From Flavobacterium sp. 270 (GTDB lineage: Bacteria; Bacteroidota; Bacteroidia; Flavobacteriales; Flavobacteriaceae), in NCBI RefSeq assembly GCF_004368785.1, contig NZ_SODM01000001.1:1673343-1737342 (forward strand): a stretch of 64,000 nucleotides of DNA. Direction: 5' to 3'. Position 1 is the first letter of the stretch; each line of letters begins with the position of its first letter. A program made the translations under genes and the position numbers. Positions 9,601-18,127 of this stretch are shown here, one piece after another. Below the pieces are notes generated by a model. That model was not told the origin of the DNA, searched no databases, and saw only the letters and a list, made by a program, of their open reading frames with translations.

Positions 9601-10366
9601 CTCTTACACGCCATGCATAACGCATACCCGGAGTAAGAATAGGCATGCTTAAATTGTATAATAATGCAGTACCAAACAAGGTTTCTTCGTACAATAGAGA
9701 CGCCATCTGAAATGCAAACTGCGGATCTAATGTGGGATCTATAAGTTGTTTTAATTCAAATTTATACGAAATATTAGTTGCATTAGTTTGCCTTGGTGTC
9801 CAGGTAAAAACAATATTCGGGAATTCGCTTGCAGCAATTTGTTCGTTTCGCTGCGGTGTATTGAGCAGCGGAGGATCGTTTAAAATTAGGTATAAACTGG
9901 CACAGCTTTTTTGCGATATTTTTTGGTTGGTTACAAAATCATATAGTTCAAAGCAAAAATTGTACATTCCTTCCGGCAACGGATTTGCATATTGTGCTGC
10001 TGTAATACCTTGCAGATTTTCTAGCCTAAAAAGTGCTGCAATATCTGTATTAGTAAGCGTTTGCAATTCACCTCCATTAATAAATATAGGTCTTTGCCCT
10101 TGTATAAAATCACTGCTCTGTATGTTGAGTCCGTTACCTTGAATATAAAGTTTTAAACGCACCTGCCTTTGTGATATCGAAATATCAGTTGGATTAATCA
10201 GCAGCTGCATTTTAGTATCCATACTATTCGCATAATCTGAAATCTTTACGCTGTACGGACTATTAAAAACAGGCGTTAACTGAACAGGATACAACTGGGC
10301 ATAGCCACTTAAACCTGAAAGTACTAACAGAACAAATAGATATATATTTTTAAGAAGGTTCTTCAT
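6635..10366 (-). CDS. Secreted multidomain protein with C-terminal PD-(D/E)XK nuclease-like toxin domain
   Basis: 1243 residues. A Sec signal peptide (1-24, ending SGYAQ) is followed by a beta-rich N-terminal region (about 25-280) resembling what I recall as the TANFOR type. A fibronectin-III domain lies at about 285-385, and a charged coiled-coil/helical region at about 475-605. A long AT-rich middle part follows, and a C-terminal tip begins near residue 1086. The tip contains E1118-V-D1120 and, after a short strand, E1131-C-K1133, matching the D...ExK core of PD-(D/E)XK nucleases found in many polymorphic toxins. There is no T9SS C-terminal domain, so the export route is unknown. The gene starts 2 bp after the SprB-like gene and overlaps the presumed immunity gene. 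Base composition drops visibly toward the 3' half, as expected when toxin tips are exchanged. Confidence 0.7.
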   Translation of the reverse strand: MKNLLKNIYLFVLLVLSGLSGYAQLYPVQLTPVFNSPYSVKISDYANSMDTKMQLLINPTDISISQRQVRLKLYIQGNGLNIQSSDFIQGQRPIFINGGELQTLTNTDIAALFRLENLQGITAAQYANPLPEGMYNFCFELYDFVTNQKISQKSCASLYLILNDPPLLNTPQRNEQIAASEFPNIVFTWTPRQTNATNISYKFELKQLIDPTLDPQFAFQMASLLYEETLFGTALLYNLSMPILTPGMRYAWRVRAISTTGLSENSVFKNDGYSEIYAFKYTSSCAAPTFLLSEAQGTNTVRLSWQGIPEHTRYQIQYKKQDVRNAEWFSSYSLNTQSLLTNLEPGVTYQFRVGSSCDPATDGVQSFTYSGISTFTTPTQTNGVPAYNCGIIPQINIQNQKPLTNLIESETFTAGDFPVTVLELQGHGPYSGKGYIIVPYLNETKIAVQFNNITINTDYKLINGVVETSYDSDWKNVVGLDGIISDAKDLISGIADLFKRANELEKQKVAGTITENEYNKNWKEIYEGLEKADKEYKELVSAPDVPENLKKKIADLDPVFIELASNNFTTKGNQNSKNIAKVNDAFTELDNYKKEQEALFEKISKGIDFEKLITWMRDNSGKTVLFDYTQFLTKDFELTGSGLGMPQTIKINKDFEFETNGIKKSLKFIGLLSTRKENITLSANNSPIGLNIDFGKSKITYDFNYLYDKIVEGQDKTAIKLTTTQISDYDALLGFLSYSIGETGSKAKEYVVNNFTKAFQIAGNDCNKIDFLYAEAPNFIIGARGNDKLWEDLQILSKCSIHYLGTNENNSVLNILNNIDSKWIFGKQESNIVFFADLFTKLNLDYRPQYIRVLSQIGLKNWTADEINKSQFYLMEPYQIDGLKPGNYTKIISWCGDNTSKTKYEIGYTVHNFETGNLTSSDKKIVDLGTIEKNDPVHIRLGENDYLMPAFIAYILTNEAVTDDRNIAINNALSVVLPEFERLSLKKLKWLDEAVQSSDEIIQSTNEIVKSVTKNLTKLKIPESVVDDIIIRAMYVDDAIGNNQMLRMIDDLAKNPKFKNPEDLLENLNSVFRKPVNAGNVNSSASTDLLNEYNEGMYWMNQGDEVYISKKWSGNADEVDVTITTKNALVECKNVSGENFKSVESNLKAIVDKYTVESKLSTSFKNQYPNHYGKLNISSSNNPFYNSTKADFISKIKNGDLANGQLSIIGNESNQIPLIDLKKVKELYIENANGRFIIKNTDW

Positions 10367-10368
10367 TT

Positions 10369-13300
10369 TTAAAAGATGATAATTTTTTTAACAAGAGTCT
10401 GTTGTTCTGTTTCTAATACAATAATGTATATTCCAGCTGCAAGTGAGGTATTAAAATCTACTTCGTAATTTTTCTTACCTGATTCTTTTTTCTGAATCAT
10501 AGTATTTTGTCCTGCAGCAGAAAACAATCTTAAATTTATCGGATTGTTATTTTCTAAGTTAACAATCGCTTTAAAATTACCATCATTAGGATTTGGTGTT
10601 ATAATAAAGTCAATAATAGATTTAGAGGCATTACCCGAATTTGGCATTGTACCGCGTTCTTCTACCATGATGTTTTTATTGTAAGAAGCATAACATTCGC
10701 CCTGAGTTTGAAGCAATCCGATGGTGTAAGATCCAGTGGCATCAAATTTTAGAGTGATGTATTTTTCTTTCTGCTCTACAATTTTCACACCTTTAGGAAT
10801 TACCCATTCTGTACTTTCTCCAAAAGGATTACTTGTATTTATTAAAATAACTTCTTCGTCAAGATAGGCTTGTGAACTCAATAAAAATTCAGCACTAATA
10901 GCAGCCTGACTTATTTTTATTACAATTTCATCTTCTGCAATACAACCTAACCCAGAAGTAACTTTTGCATGATATGTTCCTGCTTTTGTTAAACTCACTT
11001 TTGCTTCGTTTGAAGAAAATCCGTTGGTAGAAGTCCATGCGTATTGTGCTTTATCATCGTTGATTGCAGCATTTAATTCTAAAGTCTGATCAATGCATAA
11101 AGTTCTGTCTGGCCCTAAATCGATCACGATTTGGTCTGGATTTTTAAGAACAAATCTATTTTTATACACGCAGCAATCTGGACAAGATATAGTAACTTCA
11201 TAATTACCTGCTTTTAGATTGTTCAGATCTTTTGTAGTTGCTCCTGTATTCCATAAATACGAATAAGGTAAATTCCCTCCCGTTACGTTTAGCACAATAG
11301 ATCCATCATTACCATTAAAACAAGCAGGATCTTTAGTGATTTCTGTGCTTCTGATTCCGTTAGGATTTCCAACAAAAATACTTCCCTGAACACTGCAGCC
11401 TTTGGCATCTGTAACTCTTAAAAAATAATTATTTGTGGTTAAATTTTCTATTCGTGGCGTAATTGCTTCATTTGTCCATTGATAAGTATAAGGCGGCGTT
11501 CCTCCTGAAACATGTGCTTCTGCCCAGCCATCATCTCCGGTTGTACAGCCTACATCAAATTTGGTAAAAGTTAAATTTAATTTTGAAGGCTCTGGCATAT
11601 CCTGCGTTACATCTATTTCTTTGGTTAAAATATTGTTTACATAAGTTCCCAATTTTATACCGTTGGCATCTTCAATATTTAGTGCATAAATACCATTTGA
11701 TACATTTTCGAGTGTTTCATCATGATCATTCCAAGCTGTCCAGGAGTTGTCTTTTTGCCTTTTCTTCCAAGTATAAAAATAGTTTAAGCCGTTGTTTTGT
11801 TCCGCTTTTAACGGAATCCCGCCTGTTACATGAGCCACAAGAATTCCGTCTTGAGATTCGTCTCTTTGGCCGTCTACCGGATTTGAATCTGTTTCGTTTC
11901 CAAATTCATTATTCGCATTACAAGAAATGGTTCTTATAACCTCAAAAACAACTTTAAGCGGCGCTGGTTCTTCTAGTGTAACACTAGAATCTGTTACGTT
12001 ACAGCCATTTTTATTTACTGCATCTTTGTATTGTGCATCACGAACAGTTAAGAAATATGTATCTTCTGAAACACCATTTAATGTGATTTCATAAACATTA
12101 TTATTAAATTTCGCTGTTGTAGATTTCTGAATTACTCCTTTACTGTTTTTCCATTCGTATTCATACGTATTGTCTTTAAAAATCTTACCACCGGTAACTT
12201 CAGCTACAATTTTTCCATTTGTAGCCTGATAAAAACTCGGGTTTAAAACTTGTGTATATTTTACAGCAAGCGGTGCATCTGGTTCTGTTATAGTCACACT
12301 TTTCTGCGTTATACATCCTCTTCCGTCTGTAACATACACCAAATATTCCCCTGCTTTTAAAATAGTATTCTCTTCAATTTTAACATCATTAGACCATACA
12401 TAATGATAGGGCAATATACCTCCTGTTGCTGTTGCTGTAGCCCAGCCATCATTTCCTCCATTACAAAAGACATTCCCTTTTGTTATTGTTACTGATAATA
12501 TGGATGGCTGTTCTAAGAACTGTGTTACATCAATTGGTGTTTTCAATTGATTATCGACATAAGTTCCCAACATGATTCCGTTTCTGTCTTTTATATTTAA
12601 AGCATAAGTACCATGCGAAAGGTTAGATGCAATAGCTCCTTTAATTGCTGGTAAGTCTTCCCAAGTGTTATCTTCCCTTTGTTTTTTCCAATAAAAATAA
12701 TAAGGCTCTCCATTATTATCGGAATCGAATAATGTTACACCTCCTGTTACGTGTGCCACTAAAACACCATCTTGTGACTCATCACGCTGTCCGTCATTTG
12801 GTGTAGTGTCTACATCACTGCCAAATGCATTTTTTGCATTACAAGAAATTGGATGCGTTATTTCAAATAACACTTTCAACGGCGCTGGATCTGTCAATTC
12901 TCTTATAGAATTTAGAATAGAACAATACACTATTTTACCAGGTGTATCTTCATAATTTTCATCAGTAATGGTCAAATAATAATTACCGGCAGGAACTCCA
13001 TTCAACGTTATTATAAATTTTCCATTAATCACCTCAGGAGTGGTTTTCAGACTAGCCCCTGCCTCATTTTTCCATACATAATTATAAGACTTGTCACTTT
13101 TTGGAGTTCCTCCCGTTACTTCGGCAACAATACGTCCGTTTGTTGCTCCAAAAAAAGCTGGAGGTGTAGTTTCCAGATATTTCAAAGCTAACATTGCTTT
13201 TGGCTCTTCTATTACTTGACTCCCTTTTATATAACAACCATTTTTATCTGTTACCAAAACGAAATATGTTCCTGCAATTAATTGCGTTAAAATAGCAGTA

Positions 13301-15486
13301 TCACCTACTTTTACTCCGTCACTATCACTCCAAACATAATCATAAGGAAACTTTTCATTTCCTCCTTTAACCACTGCTTCTAATGAGCCATTGTTTCCTT
13401 TAAAACAAGAAACATTTACAGTTTTGAATGTTAATTCTAATTTAACCGGTTCTGTTATAGTAATGAGATCAGGTATTGCCTCTGTTAACTTTACTGTATT
13501 ATAAGTTCCCTGAGACATTCCATTAGCATCTATAATATTAAGGGAATATTCTCCTGCAGAAAGACCTGTCGCTACGGCTGTTTTTTGATCGTCTAATTTA
13601 TCCCAATTCTTTGTATCTGGATCCTGTTTTGACCAGATATAGGTATAAGGCTTAACTCCTCCAACGACTGTAGCTGTTATAACTGCATCCGAAAGTTTAT
13701 TTTTATTTCCTATTATAGGTTCTAAATTTTCTGTGTTACAAGAAATAGGAGTTGTTTCTTGTAGTGTAATATCTATTTTCTCTGGTTGAGTTAATATTTT
13801 AGAAGATTCGATAATAGAACAAGCTGTTTTATTTGTAGCAGCATTGTAATTTTTATCTTTTACAGTTAATTTGTACTCTCCATCTGGAGCATCGCTTAAT
13901 GTTATATTATAGGTTTTATCTGCGGAATTATATGCTGCAGATGCAGGCATTACATCGCCGTTATCATTCTTCCATTCATAGCTATATGTTTTATCATCAT
14001 TAATTGTTCCTCCGGTTATTGAGGCTACAATTTTTCCGTTAAATGCTCCATAAAAAGTGGGGTCACTTGTAAAAGTGTAGTTTACAACTAAAGGTCCATC
14101 AGGCTGCGATATTGTTTCTGTTAAAATTTTATCTTTATCATTTTCCTGTGCAATACATCCTTTTTTATCTCTGACTTTTATGCTGTATGCAATGGGAACA
14201 TTTGATATAGGATATAATCCTTTCAAAATCTGTGTTGTGCTTTTTGTATCAGTAAAAGGTATCCAATTAACGCCATTATCTAACGAATATTCGTATCCCT
14301 CTTTACTTCCTCCAGATGCTGTTATGGTTAAAGTTCCATCTTTACTTCCGTTGCAATTTACGTTGGTTTTACTTAAACTAAAATCTACTGGTGCAGGTGC
14401 CGTTATATTAAAAACAAAAGGATGATCTGCATCAATTGGAGGATTTGTATTGAATCCATTAATAAATCCAATAAAATCAAGACCGTATTTTCCTGTAGCA
14501 AAATCACACGGAAATGTATAACTATTATTACTATCAAGAGTTATTTCACTACTTTGTGATGAACATATTACTCCTTTCCACTTTTGCGTAATTTCATCAA
14601 ATTCTCTAATAGAGAAAGTAAAATGTTCTCCTTGAAACAAAGGTCTGTCAAACTTCATAACCAACTTACCATCCTGAGTATTAAAACAAGTGGTTTCAAT
14701 CTCATTGTGTGAAGCAATTAGTGGGGCAGATTGACGCACTACATAATAAACTGGATCAGAAAAAGTATTACTGCAAGCTTTCTGTCTAAAGTAAATTTGT
14801 CTTCCGTGATATTTTCCTGCATCAGCACCTAAAATTGATTTGGCATTTATTGTAATACTTGATTTAGTATTAAACTGTGGTAAATCAATCCAATCTCTGG
14901 GATTAGAAGTTGGATTAAATGTATATTGCCAGTTATATTCTGATGGAAAAAAACCTGTATTAGAGTTTATTGTGATATTTGTTTCTGTTGGTAAATCTCT
15001 ATTGGCTCCAGGATCAACAATAACTAGAATCGGACGAACTTTTACATTAAAAAGCGAGCTTCCTAATCCATCTCCTGAATTTTCTACATTCTTAAATTGC
15101 TTAAATTCAAAATCATAATCAAAACAATTAAATTTATTTGTAGAATAAATTCTTCCACTATTATGCGGTCTGTTCCCGTTACAAGATTGTCTATCGTATC
15201 TGGATGCAGAAAAAAACATTGATACTGGAGTTTTATCTGCTGTAAATGTATTTGACACATTAGGATAACTTGTGGTTTTCCTATCATCTGTATAACTCAC
15301 ACTTAGAACCTTCAAATTATCTTTAGGCGTACTAAATTCAAGAGTTACAGATGCGTCTCCACAATTGTGATGTTCATCTCCATAAGCCCAGCCATTAAAA
15401 ACAATTTGGTAGGAACCTACTACAGGACCTTGCGCAAAACCAAGTCCTGAAACCAATAAAATTATCAATAAGTAAATCTTTTTCAT
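10369..15486 (-). CDS. SprB-repeat surface protein with T9SS type A sorting domain
   Basis: 1705 residues from the ATG at 15486, which gives the signal peptide MKKIYLLIILLVSGLGFAQ. An in-frame TTG at 15501 would overlap the preceding gene and is rejected. After a beta-rich N-terminal region, SprB-type repeats start near residue 365, recognisable by NVxCxGxxDGxxxxxxxGG...PYxYxWS and LxAGxYxxxVTDxxGC. They are arranged as about three super-modules of roughly 0.92 kb. An Ig/PKD-like segment precedes a C-terminal domain (about 1625-1705) starting ITPNPNDGNFKA and containing GIYIIVL and KKIIIF, the type A T9SS signal. It is therefore predicted to be secreted and attached to the surface. It lies 4 bp after the fibronectin-III gene and 2 bp before the toxin-like gene, in one operon. 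Confidence 0.88.
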   Translation of the reverse strand: MKKIYLLIILLVSGLGFAQGPVVGSYQIVFNGWAYGDEHHNCGDASVTLEFSTPKDNLKVLSVSYTDDRKTTSYPNVSNTFTADKTPVSMFFSASRYDRQSCNGNRPHNSGRIYSTNKFNCFDYDFEFKQFKNVENSGDGLGSSLFNVKVRPILVIVDPGANRDLPTETNITINSNTGFFPSEYNWQYTFNPTSNPRDWIDLPQFNTKSSITINAKSILGADAGKYHGRQIYFRQKACSNTFSDPVYYVVRQSAPLIASHNEIETTCFNTQDGKLVMKFDRPLFQGEHFTFSIREFDEITQKWKGVICSSQSSEITLDSNNSYTFPCDFATGKYGLDFIGFINGFNTNPPIDADHPFVFNITAPAPVDFSLSKTNVNCNGSKDGTLTITASGGSKEGYEYSLDNGVNWIPFTDTKSTTQILKGLYPISNVPIAYSIKVRDKKGCIAQENDKDKILTETISQPDGPLVVNYTFTSDPTFYGAFNGKIVASITGGTINDDKTYSYEWKNDNGDVMPASAAYNSADKTYNITLSDAPDGEYKLTVKDKNYNAATNKTACSIIESSKILTQPEKIDITLQETTPISCNTENLEPIIGNKNKLSDAVITATVVGGVKPYTYIWSKQDPDTKNWDKLDDQKTAVATGLSAGEYSLNIIDANGMSQGTYNTVKLTEAIPDLITITEPVKLELTFKTVNVSCFKGNNGSLEAVVKGGNEKFPYDYVWSDSDGVKVGDTAILTQLIAGTYFVLVTDKNGCYIKGSQVIEEPKAMLALKYLETTPPAFFGATNGRIVAEVTGGTPKSDKSYNYVWKNEAGASLKTTPEVINGKFIITLNGVPAGNYYLTITDENYEDTPGKIVYCSILNSIRELTDPAPLKVLFEITHPISCNAKNAFGSDVDTTPNDGQRDESQDGVLVAHVTGGVTLFDSDNNGEPYYFYWKKQREDNTWEDLPAIKGAIASNLSHGTYALNIKDRNGIMLGTYVDNQLKTPIDVTQFLEQPSILSVTITKGNVFCNGGNDGWATATATGGILPYHYVWSNDVKIEENTILKAGEYLVYVTDGRGCITQKSVTITEPDAPLAVKYTQVLNPSFYQATNGKIVAEVTGGKIFKDNTYEYEWKNSKGVIQKSTTAKFNNNVYEITLNGVSEDTYFLTVRDAQYKDAVNKNGCNVTDSSVTLEEPAPLKVVFEVIRTISCNANNEFGNETDSNPVDGQRDESQDGILVAHVTGGIPLKAEQNNGLNYFYTWKKRQKDNSWTAWNDHDETLENVSNGIYALNIEDANGIKLGTYVNNILTKEIDVTQDMPEPSKLNLTFTKFDVGCTTGDDGWAEAHVSGGTPPYTYQWTNEAITPRIENLTTNNYFLRVTDAKGCSVQGSIFVGNPNGIRSTEITKDPACFNGNDGSIVLNVTGGNLPYSYLWNTGATTKDLNNLKAGNYEVTISCPDCCVYKNRFVLKNPDQIVIDLGPDRTLCIDQTLELNAAINDDKAQYAWTSTNGFSSNEAKVSLTKAGTYHAKVTSGLGCIAEDEIVIKISQAAISAEFLLSSQAYLDEEVILINTSNPFGESTEWVIPKGVKIVEQKEKYITLKFDATGSYTIGLLQTQGECYASYNKNIMVEERGTMPNSGNASKSIIDFIITPNPNDGNFKAIVNLENNNPINLRLFSAAGQNTMIQKKESGKKNYEVDFNTSLAAGIYIIVLETEQQTLVKKIIIF
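11570..14110 (-). repeat. Three super-modules of about 0.92 kb inside the SprB-repeat gene
   Basis: Corresponding segments recur at a spacing of roughly 915-940 bp. For example, the block around 11820-11935 (reverse strand encodes HVTGG with DGQRDESQDG) recurs around 12740-12855, and a more diverged copy lies near 13680. The encoded order in each unit is xGAxNGxIVAxxTGG, then xSCN...VTGG, then a SprB repeat. Boundaries are approximate. Confidence 0.7.
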
Positions 15487-15490
15487 AGGT

Positions 15491-17554
15491 TTAATAAACA
15501 ATGTTTAAAATTTCCTGTTTTGCAGGGCTGTTGCTTTGCAAATTGGGTATTAAATGGTATTCGTATTCTGTATTTATTTTTAGGCTGCGATCTTCTAACG
15601 TAAAGACATCACCATTTAATTCCTTCCATAATGTTGGCGGAGTTCCTTTTACATTTTTATAAATACTTAAGCCAATCACCTTGTCTTTATTTTTGATGTA
15701 ATCCCAAGTCAGGGTTATTTTTTTTCCCTCCCTGTCTGGAAGTCCCTGTAAAAAATTTATTGTTTTAACAGGAGTAAAATCAAAAACCGTAACGGTTATG
15801 GTAGAATGATCTATAGAAGACCAGTTGGTTTTATCCTTGGCTAAAATGGCATATTGGTAGATTTTTTTGTTCTCTACCCTATCATCTGTATATTCTTGAA
15901 TGGTATCGTTTATCTGTTTGATTTCAATCCATTTTTCCTGTCCTTTCTCTCTCCTTCTTAGGCTATAACTTACTACATCTTCGCTATAACTTCTAATCCA
16001 TTTTAGAGTAACTTTTCCGTCTTTGCTTTCATAATCTTTAAAAATAGGCGCTGCAGGAGGAATTTTATCTGGTTTTTCTAAAATCAAAACGTCTGATGGA
16101 TCTGAAATATTAAATCGCATGTCTTCAGCTGCAATTTTATAATAGACTTTGCTATTGGTCATTTTTAAACTCACGCTGTCTTCGTATTCATTACCTACAA
16201 AAGATTTATGATAAATATCGATAAACTCTTCATCCGGATTATTTGCTTTTAGAATTCGATAACCCCTTAAATCTTTTTCAATATTTGGTTTCCATTTTAT
16301 TCTTACTACCCCCAAAGTGTCAATTGCACCTTCCAGGCCTATAGGTTTAGCTGGCGGAATCGAATCTACAGGCTGCACCAATATACTTTGAGAAGTAAGT
16401 CGCTGGTTATTTTTACCAATTGTAGTAATCGTAAAATAATTGGAAGGATAAAGACTTTGCTTATAATTTAATTTTCTTTCGGCTGGAGGGATAATTTTTG
16501 AAACAACCGCATACGGTCCTTTATCTTTATCTGCCAAATTAATTTCGTAACCCTGAATAAAGTTTTCCGATTCTTTTGGATAATCCCAAACCAGATTTAC
16601 TTCATTTGAATTTATGATCTGATAATCTACTAATCTTGCCGTCACTACTACTCCAGAAGCTCCTGTTGCCGTAATCGGTTTGGTTATTTCTCCTTTTTCT
16701 CCAAATGAGGTAATACCAAATAGCCTGTAATGATACATTTTATCATTTACGCTAAGTGTATCAACATAATACATGTTCTTAGACGGGTGATCTTCTTTAT
16801 CATTTAAGTTTACCAGAGGAGTGTTTGATATCGGAGTAAAATTGATTCCATCAGAAGATTTCTCAACCATGAAGGAAGTGTATATTCTTTTAAAAGTTTG
16901 ATAATCCCAGGAAAGCATCACTTTTTTATCATCGCCAACAGCTATAAAATCTGTTGGAGCAGGCAATGCACTATAATCTTTTAAACCCACCATATAAGAA
17001 GCTTTTTTAACCTTTGGAGTTTCAAAAACACTTATTTGATAGGCATAAACTTCATTAGCTTTCACATCAGTATCAACAAAACCCCAGCCGGCTTTTTCTG
17101 CAGCTGCAAAATTCATATCGGCTGCATACAGCGCAAATGTATAGCGTTGGTCTAATTCGTCTGCAGTGTTTATTATTCGGGATAAATCTCCATCTTTAGC
17201 ACCCGAAACATCAAAGCTTTCTCCATAAATTGCCTGCGCAATAATGGCTGCGTTATTGTCTTTTTGAACTAAATCAATCCAGGAATCTAAACCGTCAGGT
17301 TTTAAAGGTGCAGGGGTTAGAAGTTTTTTTTCTGGTTTCGGTACTATTTTACCATCACGCAAAACCGTAATTCTATTAATTACAAATCCTTTTTTATTTG
17401 CTTTCTGCCATTCTATTGGTGAATTTATTGCCCAGCGCAGTAAGATTTTATCTTTTTGAGCTCTAGCATTTACCATAATAGAAATTTCTTTGTTTTGTGC
17501 ATTACCTAATATGCTTAACAAAGTGAATAAAAACAGCAATCTGAATTTCAACAT
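15491..17554 (-). CDS. Secreted fibronectin type III repeat protein
   Basis: 687 residues from the ATG at 17554, giving the signal peptide MLKFRLLFLFTLLSILGNAQ. An upstream in-frame TTG at 17587 overlaps the -7 element of the predicted promoter and is rejected. After an N-terminal region of about 200 residues come four to five fibronectin-III modules, each beginning with a P/A-P-x pattern and a xVxLxWD/K strand: near 205-300, 315-405, 410-500, 505-600 and 605-687. No T9SS C-terminal domain and no catalytic site are seen. It is the first gene of the operon FN3, SprB-like, toxin-like, immunity, and may be a scaffold or chaperone for the large neighbours; that is inference. Confidence 0.85.
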   Translation of the reverse strand: MLKFRLLFLFTLLSILGNAQNKEISIMVNARAQKDKILLRWAINSPIEWQKANKKGFVINRITVLRDGKIVPKPEKKLLTPAPLKPDGLDSWIDLVQKDNNAAIIAQAIYGESFDVSGAKDGDLSRIINTADELDQRYTFALYAADMNFAAAEKAGWGFVDTDVKANEVYAYQISVFETPKVKKASYMVGLKDYSALPAPTDFIAVGDDKKVMLSWDYQTFKRIYTSFMVEKSSDGINFTPISNTPLVNLNDKEDHPSKNMYYVDTLSVNDKMYHYRLFGITSFGEKGEITKPITATGASGVVVTARLVDYQIINSNEVNLVWDYPKESENFIQGYEINLADKDKGPYAVVSKIIPPAERKLNYKQSLYPSNYFTITTIGKNNQRLTSQSILVQPVDSIPPAKPIGLEGAIDTLGVVRIKWKPNIEKDLRGYRILKANNPDEEFIDIYHKSFVGNEYEDSVSLKMTNSKVYYKIAAEDMRFNISDPSDVLILEKPDKIPPAAPIFKDYESKDGKVTLKWIRSYSEDVVSYSLRRREKGQEKWIEIKQINDTIQEYTDDRVENKKIYQYAILAKDKTNWSSIDHSTITVTVFDFTPVKTINFLQGLPDREGKKITLTWDYIKNKDKVIGLSIYKNVKGTPPTLWKELNGDVFTLEDRSLKINTEYEYHLIPNLQSNSPAKQEILNIVY

Positions 17555-17584
17555 TCTAGTAATCTTTTTTGTGTTAAAAAAGTG

Positions 17585-17615
17585 CAAAAGTATTATTTAA
17601 AACTTGATAAACAAT
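17585..17615 (-). promoter_or_regulatory. Predicted promoter of the FN3/SprB-like/toxin operon
   Basis: On the minus strand, TACTTTTG (17592-17585) fits the Bacteroidota -7 consensus TAnnTTTG. An ATTG (17615-17612) lies exactly 19 bp upstream, the usual -33/-7 spacing. Transcription would begin near 17578, just before the ATG at 17554. Confidence 0.65.
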
Positions 17616-18127
17616 TTTTATATGTTAAATAATAATACTTAAAACTTATTAAATAAATATTTTTTATTTATAAAAAACTTTAATAACCCACCATTTTTAC
17701 TACAACTATAATCTTTTAATTGACATTTTGTTTTATTTAAACCTATAAGTACAGTTTTAAAAAAAGAAATTCAAATTGATCAGTTTAGTATTACTTTCAT
17801 GTAAAATTTTTTTTGCGAATATATGTATTAATCTTCTATAAATAAGTTCTGAAATTCGTCAAAACGATAAATAAATCAGTTGAAATGCCATTTTTTCGGT
17901 TAAACTACAAAAAACCCTATAAAATTACGTATTTGATATTTTTATAATTTTATGCTTGTAATAGTGGAATATAATCCGTTAAAAAACAAAAGATTAATCT
18001 TTTATATCTTTGATAATAAAAATCTGCATGAAGCTTTAAACAAAATCTCTCTTAAATTTAACCTTGAATCACAACTCCTATTTAAAAAAAAATTAAATTT
18101 GGCTACCCTAAATCCTCGACTTCAATT
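17588..18127. other. Divergent intergenic region of 540 bp
   Basis: A very AT-rich gap between the divergent FN3 operon and the MscS gene. It holds the promoter at 17585-17615 (minus) and a possible -7 element at 18006-18013 (plus). I see no RNA gene, repeat or credible ORF in the rest. Confidence 0.6.
18006..18013 (+). promoter_or_regulatory. Possible -7 element for the MscS gene
   Basis: TATCTTTG matches TAnnTTTG about 115 bp before the ATG at 18128. No convincing TTG occurs 17-19 bp upstream, so this is a weak call. Confidence 0.3.

Noticed and set aside
9732..10142. Plus-strand frames opposite the toxin-like gene (also 7128-7508)
   Set aside because: They are antisense to a clear gene with a signal peptide and domains, and their translations resemble no protein.
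15487..15501. In-frame TTG start extending the SprB-like protein (MFIKPMKK...)
   Set aside because: It overlaps the end of the FN3 gene and spoils the signal peptide; the ATG at 15486 is 4 bp after the FN3 stop.
17555..17587. In-frame TTG start extending the FN3 protein
   Set aside because: The codon overlaps the predicted -7 promoter element, so it lies at or before the start of transcription.
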